DNA of 64,000 nt from Ophiostoma sp. CBS 140.51 (Eukaryota > Ascomycota > Sordariomycetes > Ophiostomatales > Ophiostomataceae): contig JANSLP010000162.1 in NCBI GenBank assembly GCA_029298735.1, positions 1 to 64,000 of the forward strand. The letters are read 5' to 3'. Positions 52,727-64,000 of this stretch are shown one piece after another. Each line of letters begins with the position of its first letter. The first letter of the stretch is position 1. The notes beneath the pieces were generated by a model. It searched no databases. It was not told the DNA's origin and was given only the letters and a program-made list of their open reading frames with translations. The position numbers were made by a program, and so were the translations under genes.

Positions 52727-55021
52727 ATGGCCGAGTTATTGGCCGACCCGCCCGCAGTGGCCATCGTCGAGGAGGTGGACCTCACACTCGACGTCGCAGC
52801 AGCAACTGCAGCCGAGGACTTTGACTTTGACCTCGGCGGCGGTGCTGAACTCAAACGGGACGACGGTGATGGCCCGTCATCGAGCCTGACCAAGATCGAG
52901 ATTGGCCCCGACCCTGATGAGATCAACTATGAGGAGGAGGCGGCGGCTGGCCACGATGATGCCGTCCCAGAACCAGAACAGAACGACGCGCCTGCAGCAC
53001 ACGACGAGGGCGCCGACGAAATCGACTACGAAGACACCGAAGTGCACGCTGCTACGACCGCGGCACACGAAGAAGACGACCGTGATGCTGCACAGAGCCA
53101 CGACGTTGATGCCTCGGAGCATCATGACGCAAGTGGCGAGCACAGCAACGACATCGACTTTGGCTTTGACGACGATGGTGGCGACAGCCACGCCGAGCAC
53201 GGAGAGGACCATGGGGAGCATGACCAGCATGGCGAGAACGATCACGGCGAGTACGATCAAGAAGACGATGGCTCCCACCAGCATGATGAGGAAGATGAAG
53301 ACAAAGAAATGGCAGAGTCCAGAGCAGATGATGCGGAAGATGAAGAGGACGAGGACGAGGGAAACGACGAGAACCGGCCACAACACATTGAGCTTGACCA
53401 TGACGATAGTGACGGCAGTGGCCATGGCTATGACGATGACGATGAAGACAACGAGTCAGTCTTGAGTCTGGGTACGCTTCAGAGCTTCTACCCAGTATCG
53501 ACCTTTGATGTTATTGTCACATGGGGCGACCAAGTCTGCCCTCTGTTCAAGACACCTGGTGTCGAGGACCCCGACTCCTTCTACCTGGATGACTACGAGG
53601 CTATGAACTACCCTCTGTCCAAGTTTTTGCAAACGATTCGGTCGAGTATCTCCAACTGGGTTCGTTCCAGCGACGAGATCCTGCTTCGAGTTGACGAGCT
53701 AGGCCTCGAGTTTGGAGAGGTATGTACTATTCCCCCCTTAATTCATTTTGTGACCGACATAGTGCTAACATATTCTCTAGACTACGACCGAGGCGCTACT
53801 TAGCCAAGTGACTTTCCACAACCTGCTCGCCCTGCACAACACGCTTGTCAAGAACGATGATGCAGAGGCCACAAAGGGCGTGCACATCACGTTGAGCACC
53901 CGCTCCAACTGCCTGCTACGTCTAAAGGACCTTGTTGGCGGTGCTGGCTCAGGCAGAGGTCTGTCTGCCTTCCCGTCGGCAACCTCGCGCGCTGATGACT
54001 CTTCGGATGACAGCGGCGAGGCAGATGCCGATTCTGATGACTCCTCGCCCGATGGCGGCGACGCGGAAGAGCCGGACGAGATAGTCGAAGAGGACGACGA
54101 TGAAGAGATTGAGGATGAAATCGAGGAAGAAGACGTCGAGGAAGATGTTGAGATGGCTCGGTCTTTGGATGAAGAGGAGAGCATTGCCAGCCAGAACTTT
54201 GCCGATGCCGTCGTTAAGGAGGCTGTACGGTCTGAGCTGGACACGCCTACGGCCGACGAGGATGCCGACGCCCAGGAGGAGGCTGACTACATGAGCTACA
54301 CCCACGATGAGGTCGATGACAGTGTCGAGGGTGTCCACCTAGGCCCCGACGGTGTGACAGACCTGCCCACGCCACATGCCGACGTTGGTGACGAGTTTGA
54401 GTTTGCCACCGCCGAAGACAACCTCATTGATGGTCTGGCGGCCGATGAGGCCAAGCTGGACCAGGTGGATGACCTGGATCTCCTGGAAGACATCAACGAT
54501 GCTGGCGACATTGTCAGCCACGATCAAGAAGGCGGTGCCGTGGTGGACACTGCTGACCTTGAAGGTGGCCAGCAGGAGAACCCCGAGGATGACTTTCTTG
54601 ACCTGAGCGGCGACATTGATGACACGGCCGCATCGGCAGCCACGCTGGAGGCTGGAAACAAGGCTGATGACCTCGACACGAGCGCAACAGCCACTCTCGA
54701 TAACGACGAGATCGACTATGAGGACAGCGGTGCCACAAATGGCAACAAGGCCGAGGCGACAGCCGACACGGTCGTCGACGAGATCGACTGGGATGTTGAG
54801 ATTAAGAACACGGCTCCCGCCGACGCAATAGAAACGTCACCAAATGCTTCAGGAAAGCGGACAAGAGAGGTGGACGAGGCTGGTGATGCCTTGCTTGACG
54901 ACGTACCAGGTGAGCCTCCACTCAAAAAACGACGTGCCTCTGCTTCATTTCACCAAGACCATTGGCTAAATTTTGACATATAGACATCAAGCGCGTCCGG
55001 ACTGGCAACACGCCATCATAG
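52727..55021 (+). CDS. Very acidic conserved fungal protein with repeated DEID(Y/W) motifs
   Basis: Three exons, 52727-53719, 53781-54909 and 54984-55021, giving 719 residues. The last intron has a GTGAGC donor, GGCTAAAT branch point and TAG acceptor and leads to the basic end DIKRVRTGNTPS. Without it the frame ends 28 residues later. The first ~240 residues are Asp/Glu/His-rich and disordered. An ordered domain of about 150 residues follows (LSLGTLQSFYPVSTFDVIV to RSNCLLRLKDLVGG), with WGDQVCPLF, NYPLSKFLQTIR and GLEFGE. A second acidic region fills the rest. Short motifs of the form (D/E)EI(D/N)(Y/W) recur: PDEINYE, ADEIDYE, NDEIDYE and VDEIDWD. Pezizomycotina have similar hypothetical proteins. 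No function is known to me. A basic cluster near the end (GKRTREVDEA) could act in nuclear import. Confidence 0.8.
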
Positions 55022-58000
55022 AAACAACAACCTTCGGCCGTGGACCTCTTGACAGGATGCTGGTATAAAGATGTAAAGTCCACAGTCTCGCCAGATATCC
55101 TCGCCATATATATCGACCTGGCCTGGCCCTTGATGGCTTCGTCATCCTTTTCGACCATTCTCCGCCATACTTCTTTCTCTGCACATATTTACAGAGGTGT
55201 CCTCTGTTTTCGTTTCTTTCTGCGTTTCATTTCATTTCTTCACAATACCCCCGTTGCCAATTTGGCAACGCACCACCCTTTTCTTCTTAACCTACACAAA
55301 AAGCAGCGCAGCAGTATCGGCCATTTATCGACTCCACGACCATATTCGACTGAATCACTCAGGTAAGGTAAGCTTTATTTTTGTTATTATTTATATTTAC
55401 GAAAGCAACACGGAATATCCGAATCGACTCGACACGGTATACGACGTAAATCAACAAACGGTAACTATTCGACACCAATCGACGCTCTTAATCGACAGAC
55501 AAGACCCGAATGATGAACTTGAATACACCATTATCTATGTCGCCTTTTCGATGAGGATTTTTCTGCTTTTGATTTACATTATGCATTGCCCTCTTCTGCT
55601 TTACTACTTTGTTGTTTTGCATTGTTTGATTTTCTGCCTTTTCTGCACTTCGTTTGATTTTTACTTTGCTTTGTTTATTGTTGTCGGCGTCTGTAATTTT
55701 TTTTTTTTAAAAAAAAAAAGAGTTTCCTATTCTCGGTTGCAAGCTAGTGCAAACACCATCGCCTACCCAACTGTGCGGGAAGAGCAGAGAGGGAGCTGCT
55801 AGGTGCTTCTCTCTCATTTGCTCTTCCCTCGCAGTAGGTCGGCACCAGGGGACGAGAGATAGCTACTGGAGTTGACAGAGGGAAAAAAAAAGACGGAACT
55901 TTCCGTCGCGGCGTTCTCGGCGCTTTGGAGAAGAGGCGAAAAAGCGGAAGAGCTGAGAGGTGTGGGAGGGGAGCTCTTGATTGAAAGAGAAGAAGAGCGA
56001 TTGTAAGTCGAGCTGTCTGTGTGTTGATACTTTATACGGCGTATCTTTGGCGGCGTTTATCTATTGCACCGGTTTTTGTCTAGCAATAAGTCTTTCTACC
56101 AATCCTTGCCTTGCTTTTGTTCTATGTTTTTTTTTGTTTTGTGAATTGGTGTGCTTTGTTCCTTGTGTGATGGGTAGACTTCCTCTTAGAGTTCTCGTCT
56201 TGGAGGAACAACCGTGTTGTTAACATAAAGAGATATCTTTGACCATGCCAGCAGAATTGACCATTTGATTTGTCTTGAAAAAAAGCAGTATACTTTTGTT
56301 GTTATCTGTAGGTGCTGAGTGGCGTTGGGCACGATGAAGCTTTTCGAGATCGTGATATCACGGACTACAGACAATATTAATATCCGATGACAGCCGCAGA
56401 GTGACTCCAGGTAAAGAGGTATATACAACGTATTAGTTGTACAAGGATACGTATCCAGCTTCATTTGGTTTGTTTGCAGCTTGCAACGAGCTGTCCGTTG
56501 GTTCTTTTTTCTATATTTTCTTGAAACAACCGGCTTCCGGGTGAATGACGAAGGGGAAACAAAAAAGGGACCGAAACACCAAACCGTAGTCAGGTACACC
56601 CGTGCTTCCCGTGAGGCCTACTGCAAGGCACAGGCGGACATGAACAGGGCTCTGCATCTGTGATATTACAACGGATAGGGTCCAGGCTTTGCCAGGCCAA
56701 ACAAGACCGTTTGTTTCCTGGGGATGAAACAGCCGGCCTGGGAAAAAATTACGTTGTAAATCTATTAGAGGCACGACAGCCCTGGCAGTATTAAAAGGCC
56801 AAGAACTGCCAAAGAGCTGTAACAGCTCGAAGAGCCTGGAGTCTTGGGAAGCAGCTTGTAAGCTTGGAAGAAGCTTTGAACCTTGAAATTTGAGGCCTAC
56901 ATCCTACGTCGTACATCCGTGATAATTTGCAGACGTGTGCCTAGATGTCCCTCGAGATAGGCGCAGTCAAGTCTCGCCCGAGGACTCCGCAAGGGAGGAG
57001 ACACCACGGTGTGTTGCTCCATCAGGAACGTCAATAGATTGAGACGATTGACGCGACCATTACGGCAAATACGAGCACAGGCCAGCGGGAGGAAGAGGAC
57101 AAGAAAAGATGCCCTGGAGTGGGCAAAGTCCAATATAACGAGTAGCGCGACACACGTGAGAAATTCTCATAAAAAAGTGGGAGTAACCAAGAAAAGACGC
57201 GTCGAGGGAGATGGGATCGAGAGGACGTTGCGTAATCCTTCTTGTGGTGTGGTCAGAGTGTTCAATTTGTTTGCTCTGTATGTATTTCCGTGGTCTGCAA
57301 GTGGTTGCATTCCTGGGCGGGAGTTCGAAAGAGGGAGAGGCTCCACGGGTTCCACAGCGGGACTGGGCAAACAAGCGTGTGTTATTTTGGGCGGAGGGGA
57401 GAGAGCCGAGCGAGAGGAAGCAGTGGTGAAGCAAGACAAAAAAGAAACAGGTGATAATGGAAGTGATAGACGGCGTGTGAGAGCTTCCCATCCTTGCCGT
57501 GATCTTCCCTTGCGCTAAAAATGGCCCAAAAAATTCTGCTAAGACATTGACTAGTCAGGGGCGCAGCGCTGTAAGAGAAACAGCACAAGAGACGAAAAGA
57601 CGAAAGGTGTCCTGGTGTGAGGGGGACGGGCTTTTCTTGGTGCTTTCTTGGTGGAAGGGGTGGAGACCCTTGAGCCCTGAAACCGAGGGCTCCGCAACAC
57701 TTTCTCAAGTTTCTCAGGCACCTTGCACCTTCCACGCAGGGAAGGGTGGAAAACCTCGACTGAGGAACATGTGCCAAAACGCCATGGCCAAGCAGGGCCA
57801 AGTCTCTGCGTACGTACTCGTACTCTCAAGACCCAGAAAGCTGCAACATGCTCAACCCAGGACTTGGCAAAGGCGGCTGAACGAACCAGAAACCAAGAAG
57901 AGGCACGTCGACACACAATTGAATTCAGATCGGCCTGTCATTGTGTGACTGGAGTACACTGTAAAAATCGAGAATGTGGGCGACCAAAGAAGAAAAGGGA

Positions 58001-60490
58001 TGAAAAAATATGGCAGAAAAGACGACGGAATGCACCGGCCAACTCAATTCGTGTCCGACGTTGCCGACGCGCCGATAGCAAAATCCGTGATTACCGTCTT
58101 GTCAAATAGAAGGAGAGAAAAAGATATTCGACACACAGTCCTCGCCCATACGCCCATTCTGGCGCAAGATCGCCCTCGAAACAAAAACCTGACGGAGATT
58201 TCGAAGAATGATGCACGGGACACTAAAAGGAAGGCGCGCAGAGCAGGACGGGAAGGCGCACCTTTCAGTTAGCCATGTCCAGACCTGGCCAGACCGCTGT
58301 GACATGGCAGCCAAGGCCCGAAGCCTAGCGGACAGGTGCGCTACAGGCAATAAGTTACAGGCTGTTTTGGCGCGGATTGCCTCTTTGGTCACATACGAGA
58401 GGCGAGGTCTTTGAAGAGAAAGGACGACATAACGAACCCGTATCTGCACAGCTTCATAGTGCCCCTTGTGAACGCCACACAAAAGGCTGAAGATCGGACT
58501 AAGAGCTAATCAAGACGATGGAGGAGGTGTCGAGAAAAAAGGACTGCAGAAAAAACCAATAAAATGCCCTCTTTCGTCTTATTTTTCGTTCGTCATGCCG
58601 CAAACTTCTGCTTGGCTGCGTCGTCACGCATGTCCCACTGCAAATAAAGAAGAAAAATACTGTAAACGACCTTATTGACTTTTTCAGCCCACATGTGCAG
58701 TGCCCAGGAGAGTTGTAAATTTGTTTGAAAACCTTACTCGAGAGATACAGCTCCGGGGTACACATCCCTATTCTTCACATCTTAACACGTCTTACCTGCA
58801 TTTGCCCGTTTTGCTGACTTTGGCTCCTTCCCACGCTGTCACGCTCCTTCCCACACGACCCTCTCAAGCCTCTCCTGCTGGATGGTGTCTAATTCTGCTG
58901 TTAATTCTGGTGCCTGTTGAGAGCCTGTCTGGCCCCCCCCCCACCACTTTTTCGGCTTCCCCTGTTTTTTCCCCTGCGAGCCCAACAACCGACAGCAGCC
59001 CCTTGCACCTGCTTTTCCCAGACCCCAATGTGCCCCTTCCTCCTTCTCTTTCTGTCGCATCGTCCGGGTACTTTCTCGATTTCCCAGACAAACAAGTAAA
59101 AAACGTGACAGGAAGGCGCAACCATATGTAAATCTCCTCGCAAGAAGCCACATCTTCCAGAATCCAACATCGCGATCCATTGTCGACTGCATCTATTTTC
59201 ATCCTCCCATCATCCTCACTACAACACGACCCTGAAAGCGCGTGTCTCCAACTGCACGCCAGCCGCCCTCCCAGCGAACACGTAAGACCCTGCCGATACG
59301 GCGAACTAGCACTCCCGCCGCTCCAAAAATACGAGGGACGAACTTTTGTGCTGCTTCAAAGCTGCACGCTCTTCGAATTCTTTCCCCTTTCGCATCTACT
59401 CTAGTAGCACCAGGAAGCACCAGGGACAAAGAGGAAAGCGCAAATCCCCCTTTCTTCGATCTTGCTAGTGTGAAGAAACCCGAAAAATAGGCCAACCGAC
59501 ACGCACCCTCCGCCAACCCCCAAACCAAACCACCAAGCCACGCCCAAACAAGGGGCCAATAGCGAAAAATAGAGACGCAACGCCCCAACGCACGCACTCT
59601 CAGTACACATACTCGAAAAGAAACCACGACCGCTTTCCTCTTCCGTCGCACGAAATCCAAAACCTCCTCTCTACAGAGTACTGTGCACACGACTTCTCCA
59701 TCCATCTCCCTCGCCGCCATCGTTCTTTGTCGTCTTGTTTCTACCGTCCACAAAGTCCAACGAGGCAATAATTCTCGCTACGGTCCGCTTGCGCTCTTCT
59801 CTCCTCTTCTCCTCTCTCGCTCGCTCGACACAACGCCTTTCCAGCCTTTCCAGCCATCTGTCTCCATCTCTCCTCGCCCGGCGCGAGTCCCTCTTGCCAC
59901 CCTGTCCGTCTACTGTTAGCGACGAACGCAGCACACACGACGCCCTCTCCTCTTCCTCCTTGTCGCACACGACCTCTGACGCGGACAACGCACTCGCTTT
60001 CTCCTGTCTATTCCCCTTTTCTGCTTCTGCAACAGCAAAAAAACGAGAAATCGATAGATAGACTGCAACCAGTCAAAATCTCTTGGCGACCGCATCGACG
60101 CACAAACCTCCCAAAACCGGCGATCGCATCCCTTCCTTAAAGAGTTCGACATCATCGACAAGACACTCGTTCCTTTTCTTGTCGACAAGACACGGTCCTC
60201 TCGTTTTTACCGTCTTCTAATTTCGATTCCTTGGTGAACAGCGCGCGAGCGAACCTTATACGGCCTATCTCGAATAACGCCCATCGGCGTCGACGATACA
60301 AAGAAACATAGAATAGGAGGACACTTCTCTTTCCCCCACGAAAGGAAACAAAGGGAAACCCCAAGAGCTCTACGTGCCCGACGACACTCGTTCTCTTTTT
60401 CTCTTTTTCCCTTTCTTCTTTTCTTGTTCCCTCCTTTCCTTTTTCTTTCCTACCTTCTTTCGACTTTCCCATATTCACACATTATTCACA
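55022..60490. other. Gene-poor region, 5.5 kb, and leader of the NIPA gene
   Basis: No complete gene was recognised. It holds a T12A11 run (55697-55719), AT-rich DNA to about 56900, mixed sequence to 58800 with a possible short spliced frame on the minus strand (58593-58800, see findings), and then very C/T-rich DNA from 58780 to 60490 that is probably promoter plus leader of the transporter gene. Frames at 57009-57948 on both strands look random. Confidence 0.55.
55697..55719. repeat. T12-A11 homopolymer inverted repeat
   Basis: Twelve T followed directly by eleven A, self-complementary. Such tracts disfavour nucleosomes. It lies about 680 bases after the stop of the acidic protein gene. 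Confidence 0.85.
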
Positions 60491-62170
60491 ATGTTGGAAG
60501 ACAAGTATGGATATCCCCTCTTCCCCTTCCCACCCTTCGGCGTTCTGGTCGCTTTTCGGGCAAGGTGTGCTCTTGGCGTTCCCTGCATGCAAATGAGGCT
60601 CGTGACAGCAAGCCACACCTTGCCCGCACGAAGCAGCCGAAGCACCGAAACAACTAGGCGAAGGCGGCGCGCCGCAAGCCTCTGACGATACTTCCTCACG
60701 ATCTTGACGTGTAACTTTTCAAGCATCGACGCTGACGATATGTTTCAACAGGTACATCGGCTTGGCTCTGGCCATGGCGTCCAGTTTGGCCATCGGTACA
60801 AGCTTTGTGATTACGAAAAAGGTGCGAACGACATCGACACAGCCTCCCCCACGGTCCACCGTCTTGCGCTCTTGCCGTCGAGAGACGCCCCATGTGATAT
60901 CGACATTGTAAACGATAGCTAACAGAAGGTTGTATAGGGTCTGATGCACGCCGAGGAGCGTCACGGCTTCGAAGGAGATGGTTTCGTCTATCTCAAGAGT
61001 CCATTATGGTGGTTCGGTATCTCGACCAGTACGTCCCCTCTTCCTACGCCTCTACAAGATCGGCTACTCGAGTACATGCTAACAACAACAGTGGTCATCG
61101 GTGAGGTCTGCAACTTCGCTGCCTATGCTTTCGCTCCTGCTATCCTCGTCACACCCCTCGGTGCCCTCAGTGTCATTGTTGGCGCCGTCCTCAGTTCCTA
61201 CTTCCTCGACGAGATCCTCGGTACCTTGGGCAAGCTCGGCAGTGCCATTTGCCTGATTGGCGCTGTCATCATCGTGCTGCATGCGCCCCCAGACGAGGAC
61301 ATTCAGACCATCGACGAGATCCTGCACGACGCCATCCAGCCCGGCTTTCTGATTTACTCGTTCGCCGTCACCATCTACTCTGTCATCGCCATCTACAAGC
61401 TCGCCCCCGTCTATGGCAAGCGCAACCCCTTGATCTACCTGAGCATCTGCTCGCTTGTCGGCTCCATCTCCGTCATGTCCATCAAGGCCTTTGGCATCGC
61501 CCTCAAGCTCACCTTCTCCGGCAACAACCAGTTCTCCCACCCGTCGACCTATGTCTTTATGATTATCACCGCCGTCTGCATCCTAACCCAGATGAACTAC
61601 TTCAACAAGGCCCTGAGCCAGTTCCCCACCAACATTGTCAACCCGCTGTACTACGTCACGTTCGCGACCGCCACCCTGTGCGCCTCATTCATCCTGTTCA
61701 GCGGCTTCAACACCACCGACACGATTAACACTCTGTCGCTCATTTCCGGCTTCCTCGTCACTTTTGCTGGTGTCTACTTGTTGAACCTGTCCCGCACCGA
61801 CCCCAACGGCACCCGCCTCGCCGGTGGTCGCAACGGCTCTGATGTCATGGGCACCGACATGGTCTCGTCTCTCCAGACCCGTATCAGCATGGAGACCCGC
61901 CGCAGCTTCGGCCCTGGTCATCGCCACAGCATTTCGGGGAGCAGCAACGCTGCCGACCGCCAGGGCTTAATACGCGCCTACGACGACGAGGAGGCTGGCT
62001 TTGGTCTGGCCGACCTGGCCGAGGATACCGACGAGGACAACACCTTGCCCATGTCGCCGCACGCGGCGGCGGCAGCTGCTGCTAACGGCGGCGCCAGCAA
62101 CGGCCACAGCAAGAAGAATAAAAAGAACGGTACACTACGAAGCGTATCCGACCAGTCCAAGCCTCGGTAA
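60491..62170 (+). CDS. NIPA-type magnesium transporter (DUF803 family)
   Basis: Four exons, 60491-60504, 60752-60821, 60938-61028 and 61092-62170, giving 417 residues. Joined, they start MLEDKYIGLALAMASSLAIG, the normal NIPA beginning. The third intron is 63 bases with no stop, but it has CTAACAAC and CAG signals, and removing it restores the family sequence WWFGISTMVIGEVCNFAAYAFAP. About nine transmembrane helices are visible, with family motifs TPLGALSVIVGAVLSSYFL, LGKLGSAICLIGAVIIVLHAP, and NYFNKALSQFPTNIVNPLYYV. The last 130 residues are a hydrophilic Ser/Ala/Asp-rich cytosolic tail. Members transport Mg2+ at the plasma membrane or endosomes, and substrate specificity in fungi is little tested. 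The first coding exon is only 14 bases. Confidence 0.93.
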
Positions 62171-63371
62171 GGAGGGCGGCCTTGGTCTTGTTATGTTTTG
62201 CTCGTTCTTTGTTCTTTTATAACGATTTCTTGCTGTATTGTTTTTTGTCTGGTTTCTGTCTATCCTTATGCCCTCACATATACCGAAGCACATCCACACC
62301 CTTTTCCCCCTTCAAAAACTTGCTTCATCGTTGTTGGATTATTCCGTCTTTTTCCTGGTTTACATTTGCGTATATTTATCACTTTTTTTACCAACTTCAT
62401 TGCTCCACGTCCGACGCCGGCCCAATCAACGTCATTGTACATTTCCTCGACCTTACATGTTCGACCTAGCAACGGAAGTAGGAAGATAATGAGATGGGAA
62501 ACGAGAAGAGGGAAGTGTGGAGGAGGGGAAATCATCATGGCGTTATTGTTTTTTTTTTTTTTACTTTTTTGTTGACGTTGAAAAGAGAGGAGAAGAGAAG
62601 AACCCCTTCTTTTTGCTGAGCCATCAGTTGTTGGTTGTCGGGTAGACGCTTGTTTTGCGCCTTTTTGGATCATTGGGGGTTCTTTGTCTATTTTGTGTTC
62701 TGGAACTCTTCCTTTGATAGGGGGCGGCTTTCTCTTGTCTTTTGCTCTTTTGTGTTGCTATTTGTTGTTCCTTTTTTCTCGTTTTACTGCTTCAAGCTTT
62801 TTTGTGTACTTGTACGATAGAAGGAGACTTGCCCTGCCTCCACATTATGCAGGCAAAAACTATTCGAAAACTATTTTCATGAATTCTGCTGGAAGGAGTG
62901 ATGGGTCGGTCAACTTTGTACTTTGTTCGCCTTATGTGTAGAGATACAAGGCGGACGGATTTCATCACTGCATATCAGCAACACTTACTGACGGGAGGTT
63001 GCATTCTGTACATCACTTTGTATTGTAGACCATGACATAAATTTTTAATGAATTTCATATTTTTGTTCTGTGGTGAGGGTGTGAGGGTACGAGTGAAACT
63101 AAGGGGAAGGCAGGGTGGAAACAACGCCGACAAGAGTGGTAAAACAAATCAAACGAAATATAAAATCACAAAAGGCGTTAAAAAGTCATTTTCCTCCGTT
63201 CCGTTTTTATCGTCCCAGAGCCCGGTATTTTTTCCCCTCTCAAATCATTTTCTTTTTTCGTAAATCCTCCTTTTCTTCATGTCAAAGCCGACCTAGTTCA
63301 TGGTATCCTTATCCGAAGAACAAACGATGCCCTTTATCTTTTTCGCAAAAAAAAAACCACTTATTGTAGAC
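62171..63371. other. Convergent intergenic region
   Basis: 3' ends of the transporter (+) and of the right-edge gene (-). T-rich, with a T15 run near 62549 and an A-rich run just below 63372. No gene was seen. The sharp composition change at 63372 marks the end of coding-like sequence. Confidence 0.6.
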
Positions 63372-63779
63372 TTAGTAGTGGTAGTGGCCGTCACTCACAA
63401 TAGTAGGGAGTGTGCCATGCTGAGCAGAGTAAGAACCGCTAGCATACTGGCCCTCCACAGGCATCTGAACAGCAGGCGCTTCATAATAAGCGTCACCGCT
63501 CGGGAAACCCACGGGACGGCCAGCACCGCCACCACCAACGTCGGCAGGAATATGGTCGAGGACGAGGGTGTTGTCGTCGTTGTCGTTTCTCATGTTGCCA
63601 GGCACAGCCAGGCCACCTGCGGCCATGATATTGTTGCCGCCGCTGCCCACAGCACCCTGTAGCTCACCGCTGCCACTCACATCACCTCCACCACGCATTC
63701 CCAGGCCGGAGCCGCCGACCGCACCGCCGACAGCTCCGATAACTCCTCCTCCGCCCAAGACACTGCCCTGTTGAGCATA
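63372..63779 (-). other. In-frame coding-like extension after the TAG of the right-edge gene
   Basis: Directly after the TAG (63782-63780) the same minus-strand frame stays open for 135 codons to a TAA at 63374-63372. It encodes a Tyr-Ala-Gln-Gln start, a Gly-rich part (LGGGGVIGAVGGAVGG), a segment MRNDNDDNTLVLDHIPADVG, and a Tyr/Pro/Gly-rich end finishing DGHYHY. Codons resemble those of neighbouring genes and GC content stays high until the TAA. Expression of this extension is not shown by sequence. It could reflect editing, readthrough, alternative splicing or a recently lost C-terminus. Confidence 0.5.
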
Positions 63780-64000
63780 CTATTGCTCAGCGGGGGCAGC
63801 CTCCTCCTCGGCCGGTGCCGCGGCGGCGGCCTCAGCAGCGCGGGCAGCCTCAGCGGCAGCAGCCTGCTGGGCAGCCTTGGCGCCGTAGTCGGTGCTGATG
63901 GGCTGAGTGACAGGCTGCTCCTCCTTGGGCTCAATGATGGTGACGGAGTCGGGCAGCGACTTCTGGGGGCCAGCCTTGCCCTCGGGGTCGGAGCCGCGCA
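63780..64000 (-). CDS. C-terminal part of an Ala-rich unknown protein, cut by the window edge
   Basis: Partial: 73 residues plus the TAG stop; the 5' part lies beyond 64000. It reads RGSDPEGKAGPQKSLPDSVT, then IIEPKEEQPVTQPISTDYG, and then an Ala/Glu-rich tail (AAQQAAAAEAARAAEAAAAA) ending EEEAAPAEQ before TAG. The Ala/Glu tail could form a helix. I do not recognise the family from this fragment. No splice donor of consensus type is visible between 64000 and 63783. The frame is open again after the TAG (see 63372-63779), and CAG to TAG is a single C-to-T change that would give a natural EQQYAQQG run. Confidence 0.7.
   Translation of the reverse strand, partial: RGSDPEGKAGPQKSLPDSVTIIEPKEEQPVTQPISTDYGAKAAQQAAAAEAARAAEAAAAAPAEEEAAPAEQ

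Noticed and set aside
54910..55000. Unspliced end of the acidic protein (EPPLKKRRASAS-type tail)
   Set aside because: A good donor, branch point and acceptor flank this stretch. The spliced end is preferred, though retention cannot be ruled out.
57009..57948. Open frames of 140-170 codons on both strands
   Set aside because: No family resemblance, no codon bias like the neighbours, and mutual overlap.

Overview
The window is nuclear DNA of a filamentous ascomycete (Pezizomycotina), most likely a Sordariomycete. The evidence is short introns (about 50-270 bases) with GTAAGT-like donors, CTAAC-like branch points and CAG/TAG acceptors, single-exon genes of 1-4 kb with C/G-ending codons, long pyrimidine-rich leaders and wide intergenic spaces. 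Familiar fungal families are present: a Sln1-type hybrid histidine kinase, a killer-toxin-like chitinase and a fungal GCLM. No rRNA, tRNA, transposon, CRISPR or bacterial-type operon was recognised, and the species cannot be named from the sequence alone.

Layout, left to right: a 5.4 kb gene-poor stretch; SLN1-type osmosensor kinase (+, 5466-9278); GPI-anchored surface protein (-); acidic hypothetical protein (-); a five-exon secreted chitinase of 1599 residues (+, 14011-19043) with LysM, hevein-like and GH18 modules and a C-terminal NucA/NucB-like nuclease module; a carboxymuconolactone-decarboxylase-fold protein (+); an Ala/Ser-rich membrane protein (-); BUD32 kinase of the KEOPS complex (+) convergent with the glutamate-cysteine ligase modifier subunit (-); AP-1 sigma adaptin (+); MAF1 (+); CCZ1 (+); an RBR-type zinc-binding protein (+) convergent with a large alpha/beta hydrolase (-); a glutathione S-transferase (-); delta-COP (-) divergent from a very acidic 719-residue protein (+); a 5.5 kb gene-poor stretch; a NIPA-type magnesium transporter (+); and, at the right edge, the 3' end of an Ala-rich unknown protein (-).

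The genes do not form a metabolic cluster. Most are conserved housekeeping or signalling genes: osmosensing (SLN1), Pol III repression (MAF1), tRNA modification (BUD32), glutathione synthesis and use (GCLM, GST) and vesicle traffic (AP-1 sigma, CCZ1, delta-COP). The accessory part is the chitinase, the GPI protein and the hypotheticals.

The most notable signals are: (i) at the right edge, an in-frame TAG followed by 135 further sense codons of coding-like composition, a candidate for A-to-I RNA editing, stop readthrough or a recent nonsense allele; (ii) the chitinase-nuclease fusion; (iii) two mutually exclusive in-frame 3' exons in AP-1 sigma; and (iv) several first exons of only 3-35 coding bases, including a delta-COP first coding exon that is only the ATG.
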